Shown here piece after piece: positions 1 to 9,039 of a stretch of DNA of 64,000 bases. Made by a program: the position numbers and the translations under genes. Source of the stretch: Saccharopolyspora rectivirgula DSM 43747 (GTDB taxonomy: Bacteria > Actinomycetota > Actinomycetes > Mycobacteriales > Pseudonocardiaceae); assembly GCF_000497205.1 (NCBI RefSeq), contig NZ_AYJW01000004.1:1-64000 (forward strand). The letters run 5' to 3'. Position 1 is the first letter of the stretch, and each line of letters opens with the position of its first letter. The notes under the pieces were generated by a model. The model was not told the origin of the DNA. It saw only the letters and a program-made list of their open reading frames with translations, and made no database searches.

Positions 1-925
1 CCTCGCCGGCCCCCGTCACCAGGCCTTCGTCGTCCCGGCGCACCGCGTCCACATCGCCGGCGCCCGCCGCCTCGGCCAGCGGCTCCACCGCGTTGCGGAA
101 CACCTCCAGCGCGTCGAGCTCCCGCCGCCGCGCGGAAACGAACCGCTGCAGGTGGGTGCTGGACAGGTTCACCGCGGTCACCGCGTCCGCGGCGGCCCGC
201 TGCGCCCGCACCGCCCGGGACCTGATCTGCTCGATGTCCTCGGCGATCACCCGCTCGGTGCCGGCGAACAGGGCTGCCGCCGCCAACACCGCGAAACCCG
301 TGGGCCCGCAGAGGAAGACCCGCTTGCCGAGCAACCAGGAGAGCAGTTGCGGATCGGTGTCCAAAGCGGCGACCACCGCGGCGTCGGAGGGCACGAACAT
401 GATGGTCCCGTAGATCGCGTCCGCCCACTTCTGGTAGCCCTTGCCGGCCAACTCCGCCGCCCGGGAACGGATGTTGCGCGCGTGCACCCGCAGCGCTTCG
501 GCCCGCTCCTCCGGGTCGTCGGTCTCCACGGCTTCCGCCCACACCGCCAGACTGGTCTTCGCGTCCACCGGCACCTGCCTCCCACCGCCGACCAGGAGCA
601 CCATGTCCGGGCGTGCCGCGCCACCACCGGCCAGGTCGGTTTGCAGCGTGAAGTGGATCCCCTCCCGCAGGCCCAAGGCGCGCGCGGTCTCCACCAACGC
701 CTGCTCGCCCAGCTCGCCGCGCCCGGTGATCGAAGCGAACGTCACCTCGTAGCGGCGCAACGCCGCCTGCTGCTCGGCAGCGCGCCGCCGCTCGGCCTCC
801 AGCATGTTCAACGCCATCTCGACCCGCCGGTTCCCGTCGGTGTACAGCCGCCAGAACAAGCCGGTCGCGGCGGCGAGCAGCAGCAGCAGGACGACGATGA
901 CGGTGACCAGGACTCCGGTGCTCAC
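1..925 (-). CDS. rmuC: RmuC family DNA recombination protein, 3' end cut by window edge
   Basis: About 308 residues are visible, from a GTG start whose GGAG ribosome site lies 5 bases upstream; the C-terminus runs off the left edge. A single N-terminal membrane segment (about residues 5-20, leucine rich) is followed by an arginine/glutamate-rich stretch and then the RmuC core, with the family pattern GRGELGEQALVETARALGL near residue 70 and VPVDAKTS soon after. RmuC proteins are predicted nuclease-fold proteins that limit rearrangement at inverted repeats (family knowledge). It is divergent from sbcD, so two hairpin or inverted-repeat-related genes lie back to back. The stretch was missed by simple ORF calling because it has no stop in the window. 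Family assignment is good; biochemical role is inferred. Confidence 0.85.
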   Translation of the reverse strand, partial: MSTGVLVTVIVVLLLLLAAATGLFWRLYTDGNRRVEMALNMLEAERRRAAEQQAALRRYEVTFASITGRGELGEQALVETARALGLREGIHFTLQTDLAGGGAARPDMVLLVGGGRQVPVDAKTSLAVWAEAVETDDPEERAEALRVHARNIRSRAAELAGKGYQKWADAIYGTIMFVPSDAAVVAALDTDPQLLSWLLGKRVFLCGPTGFAVLAAAALFAGTERVIAEDIEQIRSRAVRAQRAAADAVTAVNLSSTHLQRFVSARRRELDALEVFRNAVEPLAEAAGAGDVDAVRRDDEGLVTGAGE

Positions 926-1118
926 GTGCGCTCCGCGGGGTTGTGGTTGCTCCAGGTCGATGATCGCGCACCACCGCGGTGCCAGCGGCGGTGGACGACC
1001 CGGAAGGAATATCACAGGTGGTGGTCGAACGATCACTGCCAGGTGGGCGGATCGCGACACGCCGACCCGGTCCGGGGTGTCGCGGGTCTCCCGCCGTCCC
1101 GCCGATAGCTTTGGTGCC

Positions 1119-2297
1119 ATGCGGATCCTGCACACCTCCGACTGGCACGTGGGGCGGACCTTCCACGGGCGGGACCTGCTGGGCGACCAGGACGCGGTGC
1201 TGGCCAGCATCGCCGACCTGGTGGCCGACGAGCGGGTCGACGTGGTGGTCCTCCCCGGCGACCTCTACGACCGCGCCGTGCCGTCCGGGGAAGCGGTGGA
1301 GACCTGCGTGCGGGCGCTGTCGAGGATCCGCGAAGCCGGCGCCCAGATCGTCATCACCCCCGGCAACCACGACTCCGCGGCCCGCGTGGGGGCGTTCGCC
1401 GACTTCGCCGCCGCCGGCGGACTGCACCTGCGGACCCGCATCTCCCGCCTGCACCAGCCGGTGGTGCTCACCGACCAGCACGGCCCGGTGGCCTTCTACG
1501 GGATCCCGTACCTGGAGCCCGATCCGGCGCGGCACGCGCTCAACGCCTGCGCCGACGTACCCGGCGCCGCGCAGGTGACCCAGCGCGGTCACGAGGCCGT
1601 GCTCACCGAAGCCATGAACCGCGTCCGCGCCGACCTGGCCGAGCGGGCCGGCTGCCGCTCGGTGGTGTTGGCGCACGCCTTCGTCAGCGGCGCCGACCGC
1701 AGCGATTCCGAACGGACGATCGCGGTCGGCGGGGTGGAGCACGTGCCGGCGGACGTCTTCCACGGCGTCGACTACACCGCCCTGGGCCACCTGCACGGGC
1801 CGCAGGAGCTGAAACCGCACCTGCGCTACTCCGGAAGCCCCCTGGCGTACTCGTTCTCCGAAGCGGCGCAACGGAAATCGGTGTGGCTGGTCGAATTGGA
1901 CGCGAACGGGCTCGCCGGGGTGGAACGCCGAGAACTACCGGTTCCGCGGCCGCTGGCCACCGTGTCGGGGCAGCTCGAAGAGCTGCTCACCGAACCCCGC
2001 TACGGCGAACTGGAAGACCACTACCTGTCCATCACCCTCACCGACGACGTCCGCCCCCTGGAGGCCATGCGCCGGCTGCAGCAGCGCTTCCCGCACGCGG
2101 TGCACCTGGAATGGCAGCCGGCCAACGGGCGGGCCACCGCACCGCTGCGCTACGCCGAAGTGGTCCGCAGCAAGAACGACCACGAGCTGGCGGCGAACTT
2201 CGTGGCCGACTGCCGAGGAAGCGAACCCACCGAATCCGAGCGAACGCTGCTCGACCGGGCGCTGCGCGCGGTCACCACCGCGGAGGTGGCCGGATGA
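1119..2297 (+). CDS. sbcD: Exonuclease SbcCD subunit D (Mre11-like)
   Basis: 392 residues, normal for SbcD. It is the nuclease subunit that, with SbcC, cuts DNA hairpins and blocked ends. Calcineurin-like phosphoesterase motifs appear in order: SDWHVG near residues 7-12 (metal ligands D8 and H10), LPGDLYD, TPGNHDS, LAHAFVSG and LGHLHGP. A hexamer TAGCTT at 1106-1111 sits 7 bases before this ATG, fitting a leaderless transcript and supporting this start over longer in-frame options. The stop overlaps the sbcC start as ATGA, so the two are translationally coupled. Confidence 0.95.
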   Translation: MRILHTSDWHVGRTFHGRDLLGDQDAVLASIADLVADERVDVVVLPGDLYDRAVPSGEAVETCVRALSRIREAGAQIVITPGNHDSAARVGAFADFAAAGGLHLRTRISRLHQPVVLTDQHGPVAFYGIPYLEPDPARHALNACADVPGAAQVTQRGHEAVLTEAMNRVRADLAERAGCRSVVLAHAFVSGADRSDSERTIAVGGVEHVPADVFHGVDYTALGHLHGPQELKPHLRYSGSPLAYSFSEAAQRKSVWLVELDANGLAGVERRELPVPRPLATVSGQLEELLTEPRYGELEDHYLSITLTDDVRPLEAMRRLQQRFPHAVHLEWQPANGRATAPLRYAEVVRSKNDHELAANFVADCRGSEPTESERTLLDRALRAVTTAEVAG

Positions 2298-5245
2298 GGC
2301 TGCACCAGCTGGAACTCACCGCCTTCGGCCCCTACCGCGACCACCAGTCCGTGGACTTCGACGCGCTCGGCGCGGACGGGCTGTTCCTGCTGCACGGCGA
2401 CACCGGGGCCGGCAAGACCACGCTGCTCGACGCGGTCGCGTTCGCCCTCTACGGCACCGTTCCCGGCGCCCGCGGCCAAGCCAAGAGGCTGCGCTGCGAC
2501 ACCGCCGACCCGAACACCACCACCCGGGTCGAGCTGGAGCTGACCATCCAAGGCCAGCGGCTGCGCGTGGTGCGCAGCCCCGAGTACCAGCGGCCGAAGA
2601 AACGCGGAGACGGCTACACCACCCAACCCGCCAAAGCATCGCTCACCTGGATCGGCACCGCGCCCACCGGTTTCCCGCCGGAAGGGCTCACCCGCATCGA
2701 CGAGGTCAACCGGACGGTGCAGCGGTTGCTGGGGATGAGCGTCGACCAGTTCTTCCAAGTGGTGATGCTGCCCCAGGGCGAGTTCGCCCGATTCCTGCGC
2801 GCCGAGACCGCTGAACGGGAACAACTGCTGGAGAAGCTCTTCGGCACCCAGCGGTTCGCCGAGGTGGAGAAGTGGTTTGTCGAACGCCGCCGCGAACTCG
2901 GGCGCGAAGTGGAGGAGCGCAGCCAGCGGGTCCGGGAACTGGTGGCGCGCATCTCCCAAGTCACCGGCAGCGAACCGGAAGAAGGCCAGGACGAGCGGAG
3001 CTGGTTGGAGGACCTGGAGAAAACCGCGCAGCGGGACGTGGAAGCGGCCCAAGCGGACCTCGGGCAGTTGAGCCGCCAGCGGCGAACCGCCGAAGCGCAC
3101 CTGACCGAATGCCGCGAACTGGCCGACCGGGTGCGCCGGGTCCGGCAAGCCAAAGCCGTCCTCGACGAACTCGCCGAACAACAACCGCGGCTGGACTCCT
3201 GGCAAGCCGAACTCGACGCCGCCCAACGAGCTGTTCCGGTGCTGTCGGCCCGGCAAGCCGTCGACCGGGCCGAGAACGCCGTGCAGCAAGCCCGCCACGA
3301 CGTGGCCGCCGCCGCAGCGGAGTGCGGCACCGCCCCGGACGCCCCGCTGCCCGAACTGCGGTCGCTGGCCGCCGCGCACCGGGAAGAAGCCGGCGGCCTG
3401 GCCCAACTGATCCCCCTGGCGCAGCAGCAGTCGGTCGACCGCGCCCGCATCGCCGAACTGGACGACCTCATCGCCGCTGCGGAGGAGCGGCGAGCAGCGC
3501 TGGACGAGCAGCTCGCGGCGCTGCCGGAGCAGATCAGCACCGCGCGCCACCAGGTCGAGGCCGCCAAACAAGCCGAGGTGCAACTGGAATCGGTCACCTC
3601 CCGGATCACCGAGCTGACCGAACTGCGCTCCCTGGCCGCTGAACTCCCGGCCGCCCGGCAGCGGCTGGCCGAGGCCGACGAGAACGCCCGCGCCGCGATC
3701 GACGCCCACCAGCAAGCCCGCGAGCAGCTGCAGCAGCTCCGCGCCCGGAGGTTGGCCGGCATGGCCGCCGAGCTGGCCGGCCAGCTGACCGAAGGCCAAC
3801 CGTGCCCGGTCTGCGGCTCGGCCCAGCACCCGGACCCGCAGCAGCCGGTGGCCGACCAGGTCGGTGCAGCGGACGAAGAACGCGCCCAGCAGCAGGAGCA
3901 GCAGGCCCACGCCCAGCGGGAAGTGGCGCTGGCCAGCAAGCAGCAGGCCCGGCAACAGCTGGACGGCCTGCTCGAACGGCTCGGCGAGCACACCGCGGAA
4001 GACCTCGACGCGGAGCTGTCCCGACTGGGCGAGCAGCAGCGGTCGCTGCGCGCCAGCGCCGACGAGCTGGCCGCCTGCACCGAACAGCTCACCGAATTGG
4101 AGAGCACCGGCCAACGCCTGACCGCCGAACTCGCCGACCTGCGGGCGACGATCGCCGCCCACCGCAGCGAGCACGACTCCCTGCGCAACGCGGTGGCGGA
4201 ACGCGAACAACGGCTGCAGCGAGCGCGCGGCGACTTCGACAGCATCGAACAGCGGCGGGCCAGCCTGCTGGCAGCCGCGGAACGCGTCGAACGGTTGATC
4301 AGCGCCCGCACCGCGCTCGACGACGCCGAGAAGCACCTCGCCGACCAGCGGGCAGCGCTGGTCGACGCGGCGGACCAGGCCGGTTTCCCCGACGTGGCGT
4401 CCGCCTTGGCCGCGCAGCGCGACCCCGAGCGGCTCGACGAGCTCTCCGAAGCCCTCACCCAGGCCGGCGAGCGGGCCGCGGCCGCCCGGGCGGCCCTGAG
4501 CAGCCCCGAACTGTTCGGTGTGGACGCTGACACCGAAGTGGACGTGGCCGCGGCGGAGCAGCAGGCCGAACGGGCGCGGGAAGCGGTCGAACGCGCCGTG
4601 GCGATCGCCGATCACGCCCAGCGCCGCTACCAGGACCTGACCGAGCTCGCCGCCCAACTCCGCCGGGCGTGGACGGAGCTGGGGCCCAAGCAGCACCGGT
4701 ACGCCGAGCTGGCGGCGCTCGCCGACGTGGTCAACGGGCGGGGGCAGAACGCGCGCCGCATGTCGCTGCGCTCCTACGTGCTGGCGGCCCGGCTGGAGGA
4801 GGTGGCGGTGGCCGCGACCCGCCGCCTGCAGCGCATGAGCGACGGCCGGTACTCGTTCGTGCACTCCGACGCGGCGGGCGCCCGCGGCACTCGCGGGGGC
4901 TTGGGGCTGGACGTGCTGGACGACTACTCGGGCAAGGTGCGGCCGGCGAAGACCCTTTCCGGGGGCGAGTCGTTCTTGGCGTCGCTGTCCCTGGCCCTGG
5001 GCTTGGCCGACGTGGTGGCCGCGGAATCCGGCGGCACGCTGCTGGACACCCTGTTCATCGACGAGGGGTTCGGCACGCTGGACGCCACCACCCTGGACCT
5101 GGTGATGGACACATTGGACGATCTGCGGGCCGGTGGGCGGGTGGTCGGCCTGGTGTCGCACGTCGAGGAGATGCGGCAGCGCATCTCGGTCCGGCTGCGG
5201 GTGCGCAAGTCCCGCCGCGGGTCGACGTTGGAGTTGGAGACCTAG
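2294..5245 (+). CDS. sbcC: Exonuclease SbcCD subunit C (Rad50-like SMC ATPase)
   Basis: 983 residues. Visible parts: Walker A GDTGAGKT at residues 35-42; long glutamine/alanine/arginine-rich coiled coils on either side of a zinc hook CPVC at 504-507; ABC signature LSGGES at 888-893; Walker B LFIDEGFGTLD at 920-930. This is the full Rad50/SbcC order. It dimerises through the zinc hook and uses ATP to tether and open DNA ends for SbcD. The ATG overlaps the sbcD stop by 3 bases. Its end overlaps the convergent ogt stop by 4 bases (5242-5245). Nothing is missing compared with the family. Confidence 0.95.
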   Translation: MRLHQLELTAFGPYRDHQSVDFDALGADGLFLLHGDTGAGKTTLLDAVAFALYGTVPGARGQAKRLRCDTADPNTTTRVELELTIQGQRLRVVRSPEYQRPKKRGDGYTTQPAKASLTWIGTAPTGFPPEGLTRIDEVNRTVQRLLGMSVDQFFQVVMLPQGEFARFLRAETAEREQLLEKLFGTQRFAEVEKWFVERRRELGREVEERSQRVRELVARISQVTGSEPEEGQDERSWLEDLEKTAQRDVEAAQADLGQLSRQRRTAEAHLTECRELADRVRRVRQAKAVLDELAEQQPRLDSWQAELDAAQRAVPVLSARQAVDRAENAVQQARHDVAAAAAECGTAPDAPLPELRSLAAAHREEAGGLAQLIPLAQQQSVDRARIAELDDLIAAAEERRAALDEQLAALPEQISTARHQVEAAKQAEVQLESVTSRITELTELRSLAAELPAARQRLAEADENARAAIDAHQQAREQLQQLRARRLAGMAAELAGQLTEGQPCPVCGSAQHPDPQQPVADQVGAADEERAQQQEQQAHAQREVALASKQQARQQLDGLLERLGEHTAEDLDAELSRLGEQQRSLRASADELAACTEQLTELESTGQRLTAELADLRATIAAHRSEHDSLRNAVAEREQRLQRARGDFDSIEQRRASLLAAAERVERLISARTALDDAEKHLADQRAALVDAADQAGFPDVASALAAQRDPERLDELSEALTQAGERAAAARAALSSPELFGVDADTEVDVAAAEQQAERAREAVERAVAIADHAQRRYQDLTELAAQLRRAWTELGPKQHRYAELAALADVVNGRGQNARRMSLRSYVLAARLEEVAVAATRRLQRMSDGRYSFVHSDAAGARGTRGGLGLDVLDDYSGKVRPAKTLSGGESFLASLSLALGLADVVAAESGGTLLDTLFIDEGFGTLDATTLDLVMDTLDDLRAGGRVVGLVSHVEEMRQRISVRLRVRKSRRGSTLELET

Positions 5246-5739
5246 GCGGCGCGGCGTTCGTGGTCGAGCAGCTGCTGCTTGACCTCCAGCCCCCACCGGA
5301 AGCCGCCCAGCGTGCCGTCGCTGCGCACCACCCGGTGGCAGGGGACGAACAGGGCAGCGGCGTTGCGAGCGCACGCGGTGGCCGCGGCCCGCACGGCCTT
5401 GGGGCGGCCGGCCAGGTGGGCGTACTCGGTGTAGCTGACCGGTTCGCCCGGCGGCACCTTCCGCAGCACCCGCCAGGCGTGCTCGAGGAAGTCGCTGGCG
5501 CGCTGCTCCACCTGGATCCCGTCCAGGGCGTCGAGCTCACCGGCGAAGTAGCGGTGCACGGCTTCGGTGACCGGACCGAGGTCCTGCCGGTGCTGCAGGG
5601 GTTGCCGCAGCCCGGGGGAGATCAACGGGACGAGTTCGTCCGGGTCGGTGGTCCAACCGGTGGCCAGCACGGCGCCGGTGTCGTTGACCACCGCGGTGAA
5701 CGGTCCGACCGGGGTGTGGGTGGTGGACCAGGAGAGCAT
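5242..5739 (-). CDS. ogt: Methylated-DNA--protein-cysteine S-methyltransferase
   Basis: 165 residues. Suicide repair protein that takes methyl groups from O6-methylguanine. The active-site motif PCHRVV is present after FV, in the sequence AALFVPCHRVVRSDG, followed by GGFRWG. The N-terminal half has the usual TPVGPFTAV strand pair of the ribonuclease-like domain. A GGAGG ribosome site lies just upstream of the ATG. It is convergent with sbcC and probably has its own promoter in the 5740-5960 gap. Product is clear; Ogt versus Ada-C naming is a convention. Confidence 0.93.
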   Translation of the reverse strand: MLSWSTTHTPVGPFTAVVNDTGAVLATGWTTDPDELVPLISPGLRQPLQHRQDLGPVTEAVHRYFAGELDALDGIQVEQRASDFLEHAWRVLRKVPPGEPVSYTEYAHLAGRPKAVRAAATACARNAAALFVPCHRVVRSDGTLGGFRWGLEVKQQLLDHERRAA

Positions 5740-5843
5740 CGCTACCTCCGCTGCTGGGGCCGGGCGATCTGGTGGTCGGTCGATTATGCAAGCTGACCAC
5801 CACCCGCGGGTGCCCTGAACGGGTCCTTCCCAAGCTCAGGCGA

Positions 5844-5866
5844 AGCAGGAAGGGAATCTTCCTGCT
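5844..5866. repeat. Intergenic perfect hairpin, 9-base stem
   Basis: AGCAGGAAG at 5844-5852 is repeated inverted as CTTCCTGCT at 5858-5866, with a 5-base loop. No T tract follows. It is about 105 bases upstream of the ogt start and about 100 upstream of the next plus-strand ORF. It could be a transcript-processing or regulator site, or part of an intergenic repeat family (see the element just to its right). Function is unknown. Confidence 0.5.
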
Positions 5867-5881
5867 CGCTGGTGGCAGAAG

Positions 5882-5895
5882 AGTTCCCTTGCTGC
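5882..5895 (-). repeat. Short intergenic repeat, copy A
   Basis: On the minus strand this reads GCAGCAAGGGAACT. The same word with one change, GCAGCGAGGGAACT, occurs at 12156-12169 in another intergenic gap. Both copies sit beside small inverted repeats made of AGGGAA/TTCCCT. Two copies only, so membership of a wider family is inference. Confidence 0.35.
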
Positions 5896-5968
5896 GCACC
5901 CGGCAGGGGTTCGCGGCCGCGGGTGGCACCGGGTGCGGGAACCGCTCGTGGTGCCTATCGTCCGCGGC

Positions 5969-6169
5969 ATGACCAGGTCGGACCTTCCCGCAGCGGGCTG
6001 GCGGCTGGCCGGTGCGGCGGGCGCGGCCGTGCTGGCCCTGCTCGGCGGCGCCGCGTGCAACGACAGCTACTCCCCGCAAGACCAGCAGGACCAGGAAGAC
6101 GGCCGTGGCGGCTACCGGCACGGTGGGCACGAAGGCGAGCACCAGCAGGAGGACGAGGACGACGGCTGA
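5969..6169 (+). CDS. Possible small lipoprotein
   Basis: 66 residues if real. Positively charged start, hydrophobic run WRLAGAAGAAVLALLGGAAC with a lipobox-like LGGAAC (C30), then a very polar tail rich in D, Q, E, G and H ending EDEDDG. That layout suits a secreted lipid-anchored peptide. There is no strong ribosome site, and a minus-strand ORF with a hydrophobic start overlaps it, so coding status is uncertain. It lies between ogt and ychF. Not assigned to any family. Confidence 0.35.
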   Translation: MTRSDLPAAGWRLAGAAGAAVLALLGGAACNDSYSPQDQQDQEDGRGGYRHGGHEGEHQQEDEDDG

Positions 6170-6253
6170 GCTCCCCGGCGGGTGCTGTGGCTCATGCCGC
6201 TCCCTCCCACCGGGGGCCGAAGAGCGGTGGGGTCACCGCCTAGACTTGAACGT

Positions 6254-7333
6254 GTGAGCCTCACCCTCGGAATCGTCGGCCTGCCCAACGTGGGCAAGTC
6301 CACCCTGTTCAACGCGCTGACCAAGAACGACGTGCTCGCCGCGAACTACCCGTTCGCCACGATCGAGCCGAACGTCGGGGTGGTGCCGCTGCCGGACGAG
6401 CGCCTCGACCGGCTCGCCGAGATGTTCGAGTCCGCGCGCACCGTGCCGGCCACCGTGTCGTTCGTCGACATCGCGGGCCTGGTCAAGGGCGCCTCCGAGG
6501 GGCAGGGGCTGGGCAACAAGTTCCTGGCCAACATCCGCGAGGCGGACGCCATCTGCCAGGTCATCCGCGTGTTCGACGACCCGGACGTGGCGCACGTCGA
6601 CGGCCGCGTGGACCCGAGCAGCGACATCGAGACCATCAACACCGAGCTGGTGCTCGCCGACCTGCAGACCTTGGAGAAGGCGCTGCCGCGGCTGGAGAAG
6701 GAGGCCCGCACCCACAAGGACAAGCGCGCCGCGCTGGAGGTCGTGCAGCAGGCCAAGGAAGTGCTGGACTCCGGCAAGACCCTGTTCGCCGCCGGGCTGC
6801 GCAACGACGTCCCGGAGCTGCGGGAGCTCAACCTGCTGACGACCAAGCCGTTCCTCTACGTGTTCAACGCCGACGAGGCGGTGCTCACCGACGAGGCGCG
6901 CAAGAAGGAGCTGCGGGAGCTGGTCGCCCCGGCCGACGCGGTGTTCTTGGACGCCAAGGTGGAGGCCGAGCTGCTGGAGCTGGACGAGGAGTCGCAGCGG
7001 GAGCTGCTGGAGACGATCGGCCAGCCGGAGCCGGGGCTGCACGCGCTGGCCCGGGCCGGTTTCCACACCCTCGGTCTGCAGACCTTCCTGACCGCGGGCC
7101 CGAAGGAGGCGCGGGCCTGGACGATCCGCAAGGGCTGGACGGCTCCGCAGGCGGCGGGCGTCATCCACACCGACTTCGAGCGCGGCTTCATCAAGGCCGA
7201 GGTCGTCTCCTACGACGACCTGGTGGAAGCCGGTTCGATGGCCGCGGCCAAGGCCGCCGGCAAGGTCCGCATGGAGGGCAAGGACTACGTCATGGCCGAC
7301 GGGGACGTGGTGGAGTTCCGCTTCAACGTCTGA
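6254..7333 (+). CDS. ychF: Redox-regulated ATPase YchF
   Basis: 359 residues, the standard length. A GTPase-fold Obg family member that prefers ATP and binds ribosomes. Motifs: P-loop GLPNVGKSTLFNAL near residues 8-21, the loop NYPFATIEPNVGVVPLPD, DIAGLVKGASEGQGLGNKFL (G3 region), FNADE (G4 site altered from NKxD, as usual in YchF), and the C-terminal TGS domain with TFLTAGPKEARAWTI. The GTG start is chosen because TAGACT (6241-6246) ends 7 bases before it and the family begins at this point; an upstream in-frame ATG would add an unconserved tail. Confidence 0.95.
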   Translation: MSLTLGIVGLPNVGKSTLFNALTKNDVLAANYPFATIEPNVGVVPLPDERLDRLAEMFESARTVPATVSFVDIAGLVKGASEGQGLGNKFLANIREADAICQVIRVFDDPDVAHVDGRVDPSSDIETINTELVLADLQTLEKALPRLEKEARTHKDKRAALEVVQQAKEVLDSGKTLFAAGLRNDVPELRELNLLTTKPFLYVFNADEAVLTDEARKKELRELVAPADAVFLDAKVEAELLELDEESQRELLETIGQPEPGLHALARAGFHTLGLQTFLTAGPKEARAWTIRKGWTAPQAAGVIHTDFERGFIKAEVVSYDDLVEAGSMAAAKAAGKVRMEGKDYVMADGDVVEFRFNV

Positions 7334-7502
7334 TCGGAGCTCGGCCCCGCTCTCCCGAGTCCCCTCCGCCGGTCGGTTTCCGCTGAGCGCGCGGCGTCCA
7401 GACGCAAGTGCGTGCGCATTTTGCCCGAAGGCCCGGTGACCGGGCGGGGGAGGCGGATAGGCTGCGGGCGACAGATCAGCCGTCCAGTGGGGTGATGCCC
7501 GA

Positions 7503-8066
7503 ATGCCCACCGAGCCTCCGCCGCGGTTCCCCTGGCTGTGGTTGGTGCCGAGCCTGGTGCTCCTGGTCGCCATGGGCGCGTGGGGAGCGGTGCGGTACCC
7601 GCAGCTGCCCGAGTTGATCCCCCAGCACATCGGGCTGGGCGGGGTTGATGCGTGGACGAGCAAGAGCATCGGTTCCGCCTTCCTCCCGGTGTTCCTCCAC
7701 CTGGGCCTCACGGTGCTGTTCGCCGGCATCGCGTTCGGCGTCGTGCGGACCGCCCCGGAGGAGGAACTCCCCTCCGACCGTCCGCCCAGCGCGATCAAGC
7801 GCCCCGCCACTCGGGCCTCGGCCGCGCGGCTCGCCAAGGCGGTCCTGGCGTGCACCGCCGGGCTGGGCGTGGGGCTGCTGCCGCTGTGCGCGGTGCAGTG
7901 GCGCACCGCTCCGAGCCCCGAGACGCCGTGGTGGTTGCTCCCCCTCGTGCTCGTGTGCTTCTTCGGCGCGCTGGTTCCGTTGTTCGTCGCCGCGCAGCGG
8001 GACCGGGTGGAGAAGCGGGTGCGCGCGACTCGAGAACCGCACGGTCAGCCCCGGGATCGTTCTTGA
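7503..8066 (+). CDS. DUF1648 domain membrane protein
   Basis: 187 residues with three or four membrane segments: about 10-28, 60-80, 108-130 and 142-162. Right after the first segment is YPQLPELIPQHIGLGG, the YPxLPxxIPxHxG pattern of DUF1648. The C-terminus is basic and cytoplasmic by the positive-inside rule. Function of the family is not established; some members accompany antibiotic or autolysin resistance systems. No partner gene is obvious here: it stands alone between ychF and cutA. Confidence 0.75.
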   Translation: MPTEPPPRFPWLWLVPSLVLLVAMGAWGAVRYPQLPELIPQHIGLGGVDAWTSKSIGSAFLPVFLHLGLTVLFAGIAFGVVRTAPEEELPSDRPPSAIKRPATRASAARLAKAVLACTAGLGVGLLPLCAVQWRTAPSPETPWWLLPLVLVCFFGALVPLFVAAQRDRVEKRVRATREPHGQPRDRS

Positions 8067-8172
8067 GCCGCCGGGAAGGGGATCCGACGGAGCTCGTTGG
8101 CGCCCCGGGTGCTGCAGCGCGCCGGTCGTCTCGTTCTGGCCGCGTGATCGAGTCGCTCGGTACGCTCGACGC

Positions 8173-8490
8173 ATGGCCGAACACGCGATCGTGGTGACCA
8201 CGACGGACAGCGAGGACAGGGCGCGCGAGCTGGCGTCGAGCGTGATCAACGCGAAGCTCGGGGCCTGCGCGCAGATCGTTCCCATCACCAGCGTCTACCG
8301 CTGGGAGGGCAAGGTCGAGACGGACCCGGAATGGCGTGTCGAGATCAAGACGGCTGCGGACCGGGTGGCCGATCTGACCGACCACCTGAAGAAGATCCAC
8401 ACCTACGACGTGCCGGAGATCGTCGTCACCCCGATCCAGGGCGGTTCGGCCGAGTACCTGTCGTGGGTGGTCGACGAGACCCGCGGCTGA
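8173..8490 (+). CDS. cutA: Divalent-cation tolerance protein CutA
   Basis: 105 residues, usual CutA1 size. Typical strands VVVTTTDSEDRARELASSVI, AKLGACAQIVPITSVYRWEGKVE and YDVPEIVVTPIQGGSAEYLSWV are all present. CutA forms a very stable trimer linked to copper/divalent metal tolerance; its exact role is debated. TACGCT at 8161-8166 ends 6 bases before this ATG, supporting a leaderless start over the much longer upstream in-frame reading. Confidence 0.93.
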   Translation: MAEHAIVVTTTDSEDRARELASSVINAKLGACAQIVPITSVYRWEGKVETDPEWRVEIKTAADRVADLTDHLKKIHTYDVPEIVVTPIQGGSAEYLSWVVDETRG

Positions 8491-8507
8491 GTCCGTAGGA
8501 CCCACTG

Positions 8508-8540
8508 GCCGGGGGCGCCGCCGGTTGCCGCGCCCCCGGC
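8508..8540 (+). terminator. Stem-loop downstream of cutA
   Basis: GCCGGGGGCG (8508-8517) pairs perfectly with CGCCCCCGGC (8531-8540) around a 13-base loop. It begins 18 bases after the cutA stop. There is no T run, common for GC-rich actinobacterial terminators. Termination is inferred from position and stem strength. Confidence 0.5.
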
Positions 8541-8577
8541 ACGTGGCCGAAAACCACGAACACGAGGATCGACCGCC

Positions 8578-9039
8578 GTGCCCGATCGCCACATCGTCGA
8601 TGTCCACGTGCTCCTGGTCCGCGACACCGAACTGCTCCTCACCGAGCGGCGGGGCGGCCCGTGGGACCGGATGTGGCACCTGCCGTCCGGCAAGCTCGAC
8701 GCGGGCGAGGACGTGTTCAGCGCAGCTGCCCGCGAGGCTGCGGAAGAGGTCGGGGTGCTGATCGACCCGGCCGATCTCGAACACGTTCACAGCATCCACG
8801 TCGCGGGTTCCGGTCCCGAACCCCGGATCGGGCATTTCTTCGCCACGACGCGATGGATCGGCGAACCCGCGAACCGGGAACCCGAGAAGTGCCGCGGACT
8901 GGGCTGGTTCGATCTTCGCGAGCTGCCCGCGAACATCATCGAGTACCCGGCGGCCGGGATCGACGCGTACCGTCGTGGGCTTCGCGGGATGTCGCTGCTG
9001 GGCTGGGGTGGACCACGCCCGGCACCCGGCGGGGCGTGA
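8578..9039 (+). CDS. NUDIX hydrolase
   Basis: 153 residues from a GTG start. The Nudix box is intact: GKLDAGEDVFSAAAREAAEEVGV near residues 39-61 (G-x5-E-x7-REUxEExGU). The rest has the NUDIX fold pattern, starting IVDVHVLLVRDTELLLTERR. Such enzymes cleave nucleoside diphosphates linked to another group; the substrate cannot be told from sequence. It follows cutA after a hairpin, so is probably a separate unit. The tail after residue 140 is proline/glycine rich. Confidence 0.85.
   Translation: MPDRHIVDVHVLLVRDTELLLTERRGGPWDRMWHLPSGKLDAGEDVFSAAAREAAEEVGVLIDPADLEHVHSIHVAGSGPEPRIGHFFATTRWIGEPANREPEKCRGLGWFDLRELPANIIEYPAAGIDAYRRGLRGMSLLGWGGPRPAPGGA

Noticed and set aside
2150-5374. 1074-codon minus-strand ORF across sbcC
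   Set aside because: It mirrors the codon frame of sbcC; composition is repetitive G, L, R, Q without domain motifs. Common in very GC-rich DNA.
5537-6142. 201-codon minus-strand ORF with a hydrophobic start
   Set aside because: Overlaps ogt over most of its end and turns into arginine/proline-rich noise; hydrophobic start is not enough.
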